A DNA stretch of 64,000 nt, from the NCBI GenBank assembly GCA_014706295.1, contig JACSVZ010000007.1:62073475-62137474 (forward strand), written 5' to 3'. This stretch comes from Lycocorax pyrrhopterus obiensis (taxonomy: Eukaryota > Chordata > Aves > Passeriformes > Paradisaeidae). The notes under the pieces are model-generated. The model made no database searches. It was not told the origin of the DNA and saw only the letters and a list, made by a program, of their open reading frames with translations. Positions within the stretch are counted from its first letter, which is position 1, and every line of letters starts with the position of its first letter. Made by a program: the position numbers and the translations under genes. Positions 31,285-42,000 of the stretch are shown in pieces.

Positions 31285-31755
31285 CCTGGATCCATTGGGA
31301 AGTGAGTCCACCCCTGGATCCATTGGGAAGTGGATCCATCCCTGGATCCATTGGGAAGAGGGTCCATCCCTGGATCCATTGGGAAGTGGGTCCATCCCTG
31401 GATCCATTGGGAAGAGGGTCCATCCCTGGATCCGTTGGGAAATGGATCCATCCCTGGATCCATTGGGAAGAGGGTCCATCCCTGGATCCATTAGGAAGAG
31501 GGTCCATCCCTGGATCCATTGGGAAGTGGGTCCATCCCTGGTTCCATTGGGAAGAGGGTCCATCCCTGGATCCATTGGGAAGTGGGTCCATCCCTGGATC
31601 CATTGGGAAGAGGGTCCATCCCTGGATCCATTAGGAAGTGGGTCCATCCCTGGATCCATTGGGAAGAGGGTCCATCCCTGGATCCATTGGGAAGTGGGTC
31701 CATCCCTGGATCCATTGGGAAGAGGGTCCATCCCTGGATCCATTAGGAAGTGGGT
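31285..31755. repeat. 28-bp minisatellite, about 17 copies
   Basis: Each unit contains CCTGGATCCATTGGGAAG followed by TGGGTCCATC or AGGGTCCATC. The two unit types (GAAGTGG and GAAGAGG) tend to alternate, giving a 56-bp higher-order period, and a BamHI-type GGATCC occurs in nearly every unit. Variants 'ccgttggg', 'ccattagg' and 'ggttccatt' mark individual units. All frames remain open on both strands, so repetitive open frames of up to 266 codons overlap it. They are not genes. Confidence 0.98.
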
Positions 31756-32304
31756 GCCTGCAGAGGGCCAGGGCGAGGAGGTGCTGAGTCATGAGGCAAA
31801 GCTGAGTCAAGGAATCGAAAGCAAAATTAATGAGGCTTGTTCCCAAAAATGGAGATGTGGAGAGCTGGGTGCTGTGCTGGGGGGGACCTGCCCAGCTCTC
31901 AGCTCCTTCAGGATGCTCCCGGGAAAGGAAACAGCCACAGGGAAGGCAGGGAGATGGAGCCAGCAGGAGAAATCCCTCGAGATGGCCTGAGGGGATGCAG
32001 AGCCACCCCACAGGAGGGGCACGGCCACCCAGAGAGTCCCTCTTTGTCCTTGGCACAGCTCAGGGCTCGTTCCTGCTGCTGGAAAGCTGGGCACCAGCTG
32101 GGGGTTCTCAGATGGCTCCTGGGGGCTGAGCTCAAACCCACGGCTGTGCCTCCCTTCCCAGGCAAGGGGGTGGCTAATGGGGCTTCTCTTTCTTCTGCCT
32201 GGTTTTATAGAGCCTCGGAGATGCTGCTGTCACATTTGGCTGGTGTGACCCCGCAGATTCCAGTTATTAAGGATGGAGGGATTTTCTTTCGACCATTCCA
32301 TGAA
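31756..32304. other. Intergenic, no gene recognised
   Basis: Unique sequence between the minisatellite and a CR1 copy; nothing supported. Confidence 0.45.
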
Positions 32305-32602
32305 AGGAGGGGACAGCCAGGTGGGGGTCGGGCTCTGCTCCCAGGGAACAGGAGACAGGAAAGAGGAAACGGCCTCAGGTTGTGCCAGGGGAGGTTTAGA
32401 TCGGATGTTAGGAAAATTTCTTCATGAAAAGGGCTGTCCAGCCCTGGCACAGCTGCCCAGGGCAGTGGTGGAGGGATTTAAAAGCCGTGTGAATGTGGCA
32501 CTTGGGGACACGGCTCAGTGGTGGCCTTGGCAGCGCTGGGGAATGGTGGACTCGATGATCTTCGAGGGCTTTTCCAACCTAAACAATTCCATGGTTCTGT
32601 GA
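32305..32602 (+). mobile_element. CR1 LINE 3' end (second subfamily)
   Basis: Sense CR1: 'gacagccaggtgggggtcgg', 'tgccaggggaggtttagatc', 'gtgaatgtggcacttgggga', 'gactcgatgatcttcgaggg', and the tail 'cttttccaacctaaacaatt'...'ggttctgtg'. Confidence 0.92.
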
Positions 32603-33595
32603 GGGGAGACCTCACAGACATCTCTATTTCTTAGGACATGAGGCCAAAACACTTTTTGGTGCCGATCCAGGGAGCTCAGAGGTGCACAGCCCCCTCCCCT
32701 TTCCTGCAGGAACAGCAGGGATGTTTGAGGCACGGGTTTGCGGCTCTTCCTGCCAAACAGCCTGACCTGGAGCAGGGCTGGTTCCCGATATCCAGGAGGA
32801 GAAATGCTCCAAGGACATTATTACAGTGACCCACTGACCCAGCTGGCACCGGGACACTGCTGACCGAGCCCGTGCCAGCGTCAGCTGGATCCCTGCCCTT
32901 ATCCCAGCCCCACACCAGCCCTGCTTCCCTCCAGACATCCCAAAGCGCCAACCCCGGTGCATCCTGTGAGCGTTCGCCGTGCGCTGCAGCCCCCAGGCAC
33001 GCTCCCATCACCGGGAATCGCTTCCTTTCCTGCCTGCCCCGGGAGAGGTGCGCGTTTCCTGCTGCTCCCCTTATCTCTGCCGGCTGCAGGGGCTCAGCGA
33101 TCCCAGCGCTGCCAGGCTGGGGGGAGAGGCTGCCGGCATTTCCTGCCTCAGCAGCCTCGGAGCCAGGGATTCCTCCGCTTTTCCTGCTCCTCGCTGGGAG
33201 CCCAGGGGAAGGTGAGCCTTCAGCAGGACAGGGAGGTGCCGGCCCCCCCGGCAGCCACATCTGGCAGGAGCGTGACCAGTGGTTTGTCCTGGTTTTCCCA
33301 GTTCAGCACAGGGGCTGGGAGTGTCTGCAGCGGTGGGGGCTGCTGGGTCGGGTCAGATCCGTCCTCAGCCCCATCCCAGAGCTCCCCCCATTTCCGCAGT
33401 GCCAGCGCATCTGTTTCTGCCCAAAATGCCTCCCAGGAAATGGCTTTGGATTGTTTTTATGCCCAAGCCGAGGGAAGGGATGGACCCTGCAGCCAGAGGC
33501 TCTGCCGAGGCACATGGAAGCGATTACAGGGAGCAGTCCCTGCACCACCTCCCTTCGCAGCACAGGGTGTGGGCGAGCCCCGCCTGTCCCTGTCC
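32603..33595. other. Intergenic, no gene recognised
   Basis: Unique GC-rich sequence. Open frames here merge into the C/T-rich repeat that follows and lack domains. Confidence 0.45.
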
Positions 33596-33985
33596 CCATC
33601 CATATCCTGTCCCCAGCCCCATCCTTGTCCCCATCTTCATTCTCATCCCTATCCCTGTACTCAATCCCATCCACCTCTCCATCCTTGTCCCTTCCCCCAT
33701 CTTCCTCTTCATTCTCTATTGCCCACCCTCGTCCATATCCCCATCCCCATCCTTGTCTCCATCTTTATCCCTGTCCCTACACCCATCCCCGTTCCTACAC
33801 CCATCCCCATCCCAATGTCCATCTCTGTCTCTGTCCCCATCCCTCTCTCTACCCGTTCCCACCTCCCCACCCCGATCATCGTCCCTGACCCCATCCACAT
33901 CGTGGTCCCCATCCTTATCCTCATCCCGTTTCTTGTCTCCATCCTCTTCCTCATCCCTATCCTCCTCCCTGTTCCCGTCCCCGCT
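33596..33985. repeat. Degenerate (CCCCATCC/CCCTGTCC)n C/T-rich repeat
   Basis: About 390 bp of imperfect 6- and 12-bp modules such as 'tccccatccttgtccccatc' and 'ctacacccatccccgttcct'. It is low in purines on the plus strand. Confidence 0.9.
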
Positions 33986-35438
33986 AAGGCTCCCAGCTGC
34001 TCCCAAAGCCGCAGGGATCCCCATCCCAGCAGGACTCTGCTCCCAAGGCCAGGGCAGGACTCCAGCTCTTCCCAGCTGCCACTTTTTTTTTTTTTGAGTC
34101 TGGAAAAGGCACTTTTTTAGCACCCTAAAGATTTCAGGAAGCCTGGCAGCTCCTCCTTCCCGGTCCAGAGGATCCTCAGGGCCCGTGGTTTGGATTTTCA
34201 ACAGCCCCCCAAAGATCCCAAGGAGCAGCAAGGCTTTCCTCCCTTTCCCTCCCCCACTTCCTGCCTCCTCTGCCCATTGCCACCTCCGAGGTGCCACCAA
34301 ATGCCACCATTCCCCGCGGGAGGGACATCCCAGCCGGGATCTCACCAGGCAGAGGCGCTGCTGGCCCCTTGCAGCTCCCAATTTCCCTGGAGAGCCGTGG
34401 AGGTGTTTGAGCTTCAAAGAAAAGCCACTTTTTGGCACGGGGAGCTCCTCGAAGGCTGCGGATCGCGTCCAGCTGGCCTGGACCCTGCTCGAAGTCCTAA
34501 TGGTTTTCCATGGCCAGGCAAAGCAGCTCCTTCCAGGGGCTGGAGCCAGGCAGCTGCCTGCAGCCCATGGGCAGTGTGGCTTCTCCAGATGTGGCCCCGG
34601 CAGTGACACTCCCTGGAGCAGCCGGAATTCCAAACCAGCTCAATCCCAGCACTGGTGGGAGCTGCTTTCCAGGATGAGCGGGATGCAGAGGATTGCGCTC
34701 TGCCTAGGATGGAGGGGACAGGGGCCACAGTGACAAATCCCTGTCACCGCAATAGACGAGGCGGAGGGTGTCCAGCTGCTTCCCACGTGAGGATTCCTGT
34801 CGGGAATGCCATGAATGTGTCCCTGATTTATTTCTCGCCACAGCCTGCAGAGGTTTGACACTTCCCTCCTTGTTATCTGGCATTCCTCGGGCATGGATCT
34901 GTCTTGGGACGGATGCAGCACTCCAGGCCAGGGAAGGGGGAAACGCTCCATGAAGCTGGAGCAGAGCTTTTGGCTGCTCCCAGCCCAGATTTCCAGGAGC
35001 GCTCACGGAGTGCAGCTGTCGGGATTTGAGCTCGTCCTCCTCTCCACCGCTGTGGGTGCTCCCACCCCAACACCCCAATCCAAAGGCAGGGAACCCTCCT
35101 CGATCTCTCCAGAGCTCTTCGGGCAGAGAGATGATGGATGATGGGACAGAGAAAAGATGAACAGCGCTGACCCCGCGCCCGGCCCTGCGTGCGTGGGGAG
35201 CCGCTGGCTGACCGCCTGCCAGTCGAGGTGCACGACAGATTTTGGCCGATGGCTGCCCCTGTCCTCCCCCCGCGGGTCCCCTGTGGATGAGGAGTCACGT
35301 TTCTTCCCAGCTCAAGGGAGCGGGAGCCGAGGGAGAGAGCGGGGAGCGGCCAGAGCCTCCCGCCCACGCCGCGGCCCCGGCCCCGACCCCGGCTGGACGT
35401 GGGCCCGGCCCCGGGGGCGTTGCGGCGAGGCGGGGGGG
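33986..35438. other. Intergenic 5' of NID2, no gene recognised
   Basis: Unique sequence becoming CpG-rich beyond about 35150. Open frames exist on both strands but none is recognisable. Confidence 0.45.
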
Positions 35439-35512
35439 ATGCAGGGCTCCGGGGGGGATGCGGGGCTCCGGGGGGGATACAGGGCTCCGGGGGGGATACA
35501 GGGCTCCTGGGG
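35439..35512. repeat. Short GC-rich tandem repeat, about 19-20-bp unit
   Basis: Four copies of GATGCAGGGCTCCGGGGGG and variants (GATACAGGG), just upstream of the NID2 promoter. Confidence 0.85.
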
Positions 35513-35639
35513 GGCCGCGGGGCACGAAGATCCCACTCTCCTTCCCTCGGGACACCGCCGCCGTGGTACCCCGCTCCCCCGGGATGCCGATACCGGCCCG
35601 GGGGATGCGCGGGGATCCGGGAGGGGGGGGCCGCAAGCC

Positions 35640-35830
35640 GGCACGGATTTTGGGGTGAGACCCGATTGGCCGAGTGCTGCTTTGCCACGCCCCTCCGGGG
35701 CTACTCCCCGTCCCGCCCCGCGGCTCGCTCCGCCGGGCCGGGGTCGCCCCGTCCGGTCCGTCCCGCTCCGCTCGGCTTCTCCCGGTCAGGTCCGCTCGGC
35801 GCCGTCGGGTTTCCCGTGGCCGGTGTCGGG
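35640..35830 (+). promoter_or_regulatory. NID2 promoter and 5'UTR, CpG island
   Basis: CpG-dense sequence ending at the NID2 start codon. An inverted CCAAT box (ATTGG, 35665-35669) and GC/KLF-type words (CCACGCCCCTCC at 35686-35697, CCCGCCCCG) are visible, and there is no TATA box. The transcription start is probably between these elements and 35831; I cannot place it exactly. Confidence 0.55.
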
Positions 35831-36031
35831 ATGCGGGCGGTGGCGGCGGTGCTGGCGGCGGTGCTGGCGGCGGTGCTGGCGGTGGGGGCAGCCCTGCCCC
35901 GCCCGGGGCTGCTCCCGTACGGCCCGGCCCGCGGCGATGCCCGGCTCCGGCCCGGGGACGATGAGAGCTCTCCCGGGGTGCTGCTCCGCCGCGCCCTGCG
36001 CCTCTACGGCCGCGCCGCCCGCCGCCTCTAC
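35831..36031 (+). CDS. NID2: NID2 exon 1: signal peptide and N-terminus
   Basis: 67 codons. The signal peptide [20 protein letters not shown] is encoded by a 12-nt repeat (about GCGGCGGTGCTG, three copies). The conserved GDDESS near residue 44 anchors the alignment to mammalian nidogen-2. The donor is TAC|GTGAGT. Confidence 0.9.
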
Positions 36032-39000
36032 GTGAGTCCGGCTGGCCCCGGCCCCGCTCCTCTCTCCTTCCCCCCGGCCGCTCTTCCTCCCTGCCCCGCT
36101 TCCTCCTCTCCATCATCTCCCTCTGTCCCTCCATCTTCGCTCCGTCCTTCTCTCCACCCTCTGTCCCTCCCTCCTTCCAGCCCCGTCTCTCTCCATCTTC
36201 CCACTCTGCTTCCCTCCATCCCTCTGTCCCACCATCCCTTCTTCCTTCTGGCTTTTCACTCCCCCATCTTTCCATCCTCCTTCCCACTCGTCCCCTTCCT
36301 CCCCGGCCTTTACACCCCCTTCTCCTCCTCCTCCTCCTCCTCCTCCTCCTCCTCCCCGCCCTTGCCCCTCCATGCGCACCTTGGCTGTCCCATCGCACGT
36401 GTGTTTTCTCCATCCATCCATCCATTTTCCCCCTTCCCGCGGTCTCCTGCCCGGTGTCTCCGGCTGCGGAGGAACAAGAGCGCTTTCTCCTCCGCAGCTG
36501 TTCCCCCGCCAGCAGCGGCTGCAGCTGGGATGGCCCCTGAGCTGCAGCTCCCTGGGGGATGGAGAAGCCCGAGGTCTTTGTTTTCTGCCCGGCCGGATGG
36601 GGCCACGCGGCCTCAGGGCTCTCAGCCCCGTGCCCCACTGCGCCGAGGAGGGGGGTACCGGGCAAGGGGACCAGCGGTGGTGGCACCTCCGCAGCTCCTG
36701 AGCACCCTGTGCCGCTCTCCCTGCAGGTGGGGACCAACGGGGTCATCTCCACCCAGGATTTCCCCAGGGAGACCCAGTACGTGGATGACGATTTCCCCAC
36801 AGACTTCCCCGTCATCGCCCCCTTCCTGGCCGACCTCGACACCTCCGGGGACAGAGGGAACATCTACTACCGGCAGGATGACTCTCGGGACGTGCTGGAG
36901 CAGGCTGTGGGATACATCCAGGCCGGGTTCCCCCACTCTGCCGGCTCCTTTGTGCCCACCGATGCCTTCATTGCCACCTGGGAGGACGTGGGCGCCTACC
37001 AGGAGCTCTCCCAGGACACCGAACCATCCCCAAAGGTGAGGCCAAGGGGTTGAGCTTGGATACCCATCCTGCATGGCATGAGAGGATGAGTTTTTCTCGT
37101 GTGGCACCCAAAATGCTGAGTCTTTTCCTTCTGAGCAGCTGGATGGTGGCTCCACCCTTCCTTGGGTGAGCGCCACGAGGAACATGGAGCTTTTCCCCTC
37201 TGCTCAGAGCTGTGCCAGTGGTGGGGCTGTTGGCCAGAAGAGGTTTAGAGGTTGCCTTCATGGCTGGAGGTGCTTGCACAAGGACATGGAGTGACAGGGC
37301 AAGGGAGAGAGGCTTCACATGGATGGAATCAGATGTTAGGAAGAAATTGTTGCCTGTGAGTGTGGGGAGGCCCTGGCACAGGGTGCCCAGAGAAGCTGTG
37401 GCTGCTCCTGGATCCCTGGAAGTGTCCAAGGCCAGGCTGGACAGGGCTTGGAGCAGCCTGGGACAGTGGAAGGTGTCCCTGCTCATGGCAGGGGTGGTGG
37501 AATGAGATGAGATTTGAGATCCCCTCAACCCAAACCATTCTGGGATTCTGATTCTTTTCCAACAAAGCTTTCCAGTGCTGGTGGCTCTGGCTTTGCAGGG
37601 CAGAGGGTGGCCGGGGGCAGCTGGGGGAGGCCCTGGTTTAGGTCACCCATTGTGCTCCTGACCTTCACTGGTGGCTCAGGGCTGGTCCTTCCTTCTGCCC
37701 CCATGCTGATTACGCCGCTGGCGAGGAACCGGCTTTGGAATTTCCACCGTGGGCTGATTTTATGCCTGGAAAACAAGCTCAGAGGTGCTCTGCCAGGTCA
37801 GGGGGGTGACCTGTGCTCTCCACCCACGGGGCTGATAAGACCCTTGCGTGGGTGGACCTCCATCCCTGCCTGTCCCCGAAAACGCCGGTCATGAGCTGTC
37901 ACATCGGGCCGATGATGTGCTGAGGAGGTGACAGCGACGCTCCGCCGGCTGCGCGGACTCCAGCGAGCTGAATGCGATGAGCTGCACGAGGAGAGCTCTG
38001 GTGATGGATACCCGGAGCTGTGTGATGGGTGATGGGCTCTCACCCCAAGCCCAGCAGCAGCCACCGCGTCCCCAAGGGCCACCAGGAGCCCTCCCCAGCC
38101 ATCCCCCCGCTGCGGGGCCCTTGGGTAGCGCCTTGCCAAGAGGGAAGCCAAGCGAGGCAAGAAGCTGAGGTTTGGAAGGAGACGAGGCACATTTTTTCCT
38201 CTCATTTGAAACTTGGGAAAACAGCTGAAGAGATGCCATCAGGGGCCTCGCAGCGACCTCGCGGCCGTCGAAAACGCAGCCTCCGCTTCTTTTCTCTTCC
38301 CAGTCGTGGTTTTTTTTCCCCTCTCTGAGAAGTTTGGATCAGGCTTTAAAACGAAACCGGTCTTGTTTGGAAACGAGGAGCTCCAGGGAGAGATCCATTC
38401 AAGACTCGCTGAAATGCAGCTTGTGCCTGTGCTTTGCTGAGCTCCCCCTTCGCCAAAACTGCTAAAAACCTCCCCAAACGCCACTTTTTTTTCCTAACCA
38501 AATGCGGCATTTATGGAAACGCTGCCCTCCTGCTGCTCAGAACCAGGATTGACTCCAAAGTCTTTCCCCCTGCCCTGGAAAGTCACGGCTAATCCCTTTT
38601 GAGCCTCAAAAGTAGAAAACTGGGTTCAATGGGGAGTAGAGGATCCCCAAATCCCCTCTTTGGGGGTCCTGCCTGGGTGGGAGGTCTGGCAGTGCTGCGT
38701 CCCCTCCAACTCCTTGGGACACGCTCCTGGTCCCTGCAGTGACATTTTCCCGGGCTGCAGAGCGGGACAAGGCTGACCCTGCTTCTGTAGGAGCAAAACT
38801 TGCCCTTTTGGGCTGGAATTTGCCCTTTGCAGCTCTTTGCCGGGGGCTTTCCCCCCCTTTCCCTTCCTCCCACCGTGCCAGCACATCGATGTCACCCAGC
38901 GTGTCCCCCCTCGCCGCCCACCCCAAGGCTGAACGAGTCCCGCAGCTCTGCCGTGATTCGGCTGCTGCGTGGGGGAGGAATCCAGCCCCGGGGGCAGCGG

Positions 39001-42000
39001 GGGTTATCCGGGGGGGTTATCCCGCCCCCCTCCAGCTTTTTGGCCGCCTTTTCGGGGTCTCTGAATGCCCGAGTGTGTGACAGGCACAACAAGGCTCTTT
39101 ATATCCCGCGGGGCTGCCAGGAAATCCAGCGATGCTCCGGGGGCCCTGCGCCCCAAAATCGGGGCTGGTGCTGTGGGGGAGGAGTTGGGGGGAGCCCCCA
39201 CCCTCCCTCCCGCTGCTCCGGGGGTGAAATTGGGAGTTTAATCGTTTTTCCTTCGCTCGGGCGCCGTTCCCTGCGTGCTCGGTGGGAAGGGCTGCTCCGT
39301 GCTTGGGGTTATTTACGGGGGGAGCGGGAGCTGTGCGGGGTTGGTTTCTCCGCGTTTGGAGGGTGTGGATTGTCGGGCGGCCCGGGAGGGCTGTGCTGGC
39401 TCCGTGGCCTCCCCGGCCGTGGGTTGTGGCCGCGGTGCCGCTGCCCGGCACGGCCCCAAGGCTCGCAGGGCTGGCAGGGCAGGCGGCCAGCCTGCCTATA
39501 GCGGGATGTATGGGAAGCTGCGAGCACAGGAATGTTTTTTCCGGAGGAAACCGAGCTAAAAATGTTCTCAGGGACAAGCGGGGGGTGTGGGTTTTCCTCT
39601 GGTGCTGATGGGATGGAGCAGGGGGGTGTCAGCATGAGCAGGACAGGAGTGAGGGGCTCCCAGGGCTCAGTGCCAACCCCGTGTAGGGGTTACAGGGCCA
39701 GGGATGCCCCTGGGACACCCTTGCACTGAGGGGGTGGCCTGGGAGGATGCTGAGCTCCTGGGAGGATGCTGAGCATCTTCCCAGGATGTGGCACTTGGGG
39801 TTTGGCTGGGCAGGAGCAGCCCCAGCTCCTGCTGTTCCCCAGGAGGTCTCTGCAGGCTGATCATGGAATTGTTTGGGTTGGAAGGGATATTAAAGCTCAT
39901 CCAGTTCCACCCCTGCCATGGGCAGGGACACCTTCCACTGTCCCAGGTGGCTCCAAGCCCCGTCCAGCCTGGCCTTGGACACTTCCAGGGATCCAGGGGC
40001 AGCCACAGCTTCCCTGGGCACCCTGTGCCAGGGCCTCCCCACCCTCCCAGCCAGGAATTCCTTCCCAATATCCCATCCATCCCTGCCCTCTGGCACTGGG
40101 AAGCCATTCCCTGTGTCCTGTCCCTCCATGCCTTGTCCCCAGTCCCTCTCCAGCTCTCCTGGAGCCCCTTTAGGCCCTGGAAGGGGCTCTGAGCTCTCCC
40201 TGGAGCCTTCTCTTCTCCAGGTGAACACCCCCAGCTCTCCCAGCCTGGCTCCATGGAGGTGCTCTCCGTTGGAGGGCCCTTTTGGGGTGCTTGCATGCCC
40301 TGTGGTGTGTGTGGGGCTGCCTCTCACACCCCTGCTCCCCTTCCTTCACTCCCCTGCCGTGTTCCTGCCCCTCCATGCCACCCATCTGTCCTGCTCTCCC
40401 CCTGGCAGCTCAACACCTTCCAGGCAGTCATAGCCTACAACGACGAGGACACCTACACCATCTTCCTCTACCCCAATGGCGGCCTCCAGTTCCTGGGGAC
40501 GCGACCCAAGGAGTCCTACAACGTCCAGCTGGAGCTGCCAGCCAGGGTGGGCTTCAGCTGGGGCGACAGCGACGACCCGAAGAGAGACGGGCTCTTCCAC
40601 AGCCTGGCCAGCAGCGAGCAGGCTCTGAGGAACCTGGAGCGGTGTGTGGCACCTGGGGGCTGTGGGGATGGCCAGGGGGAGCAGGGTCACCTTCTCCCAG
40701 CCCTGGAGCTTTTTAGAGCCCGGAAAAATTTGGGGAGTGAGCTGGGGGTGCTGGGTTGCCTCAGGTGTGCGGGAGCTGTATTGGGGTCCTGGAGGGGTGG
40801 TGTCACCTTTGGGGTGATGACGTTCGCGTGTGCCTGTCCGCAGGGAGAGCAACACGGGAATTCCCGGCGTGTGGGTTTTCCACGTGGGCGGCGTGGAGCA
40901 CGTGGAGCCAGGGGGCGGTGAGGGAGCCGCTGCTGCTGTGCCTCAGAGCCCCCCCGAGCACCCCGATCCCGGCACCGCCGGCTACACCCGCCCCCTCTCC
41001 AGCCACACGTCCATGGCACAGCGTCCCGGCCACGGCTCCCGCAGCCCGGTGCTCCTGGGCTTTGTCCCCGGCAGGAGGGACGCCCAGCAGAGCTACTCCG
41101 CCAACCCCTCCTCCTACAGCTCCGGCCACCACGGCGTCGGCGTGGAGGAGGACGTGCATTTCAACCCTGATGGTGAGCGGCCACGGCCCCTGCGATGGCC
41201 CAGCGGGGACAATGACCCCACGGGGTGATGACCCAATGGGGACAGTGACCGAGCGGGGACGGCTCGTGGCGGGTGGCTCCCTAAAAAAGGCCCCTGGCTG
41301 CAAGTTCACCCCGTCCCAAGCAGCTGGTGCTGGAGGAGCGTGGGCTGGAGGCGCTCCTGCAAAGCTGCTGCCTTCCAGCTCCTCCTCTCAGCCCAATCCC
41401 GCTGCCAAGGGGCTGCTGGAGCCGCACAGCCCTGCCCGCCGGGCTTGCCATGGGAAAAGGCGGGAGGCTTGGAGCACGGGATGGGATGGGATGGGATGCT
41501 CAGGGGACAGGTCCCAGCACGAGGCCAGGGCTGGCCTTGCCGCCCTGCCCGCCACCCAGCCCGCTGTGGAGCCGCCGTGGCACGTGCCCCGGGGAGCAGA
41601 GCCCCGTCCCCAGCCAACTGTCTCCCAAAAATACCCTCGGCAATTTGATCTCCTGCCCTCTGTCAGATCTGCCTGAAATCAGGGAACAGGTTCCAAACCC
41701 TCCACCACCCCTCTGCATCCCGGCTGACTCCCTTGGGAACCACCACTGCCAGCTGGCTCGTGGTGTTTTTGGGGCCAAGGAGGCAAGGTGCCCACCCCCC
41801 GTGAGGGGTGGCTTTGTCACCGTGCCCCCAACCTTTTCCCTTTGTCCCCAGTGTTCACCTACAGCGCAGCCAGCAAGGAGACGTGTGCCCAGCACCACGG
41901 GCGCTGCTCCCTCACGCCTTCTGCACCGACTACGCCACCGGCTTCTGCTGCCACTGCCGGGCCACCTTCTACGGGAACGGGCGGCAGTGCCTGCCCGAAG

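Noticed and set aside
31190..31990. A 266-codon plus-strand frame and minus-strand counterparts
   Set aside because: Translation of the 28-bp minisatellite; because 28 is not divisible by three, all frames cycle and remain open.
32872..34120. Overlapping plus-strand frames of 270-390 codons
   Set aside because: Mostly the degenerate CCCCATCC repeat; no domain, no consistent splice or polyadenylation context.
35295..36863. A 522-codon minus-strand frame opposite NID2 exon 1
   Set aside because: A shadow of CpG-island and purine-rich intron sequence (RRR/EEE/GGG runs); the plus strand carries the real exons.
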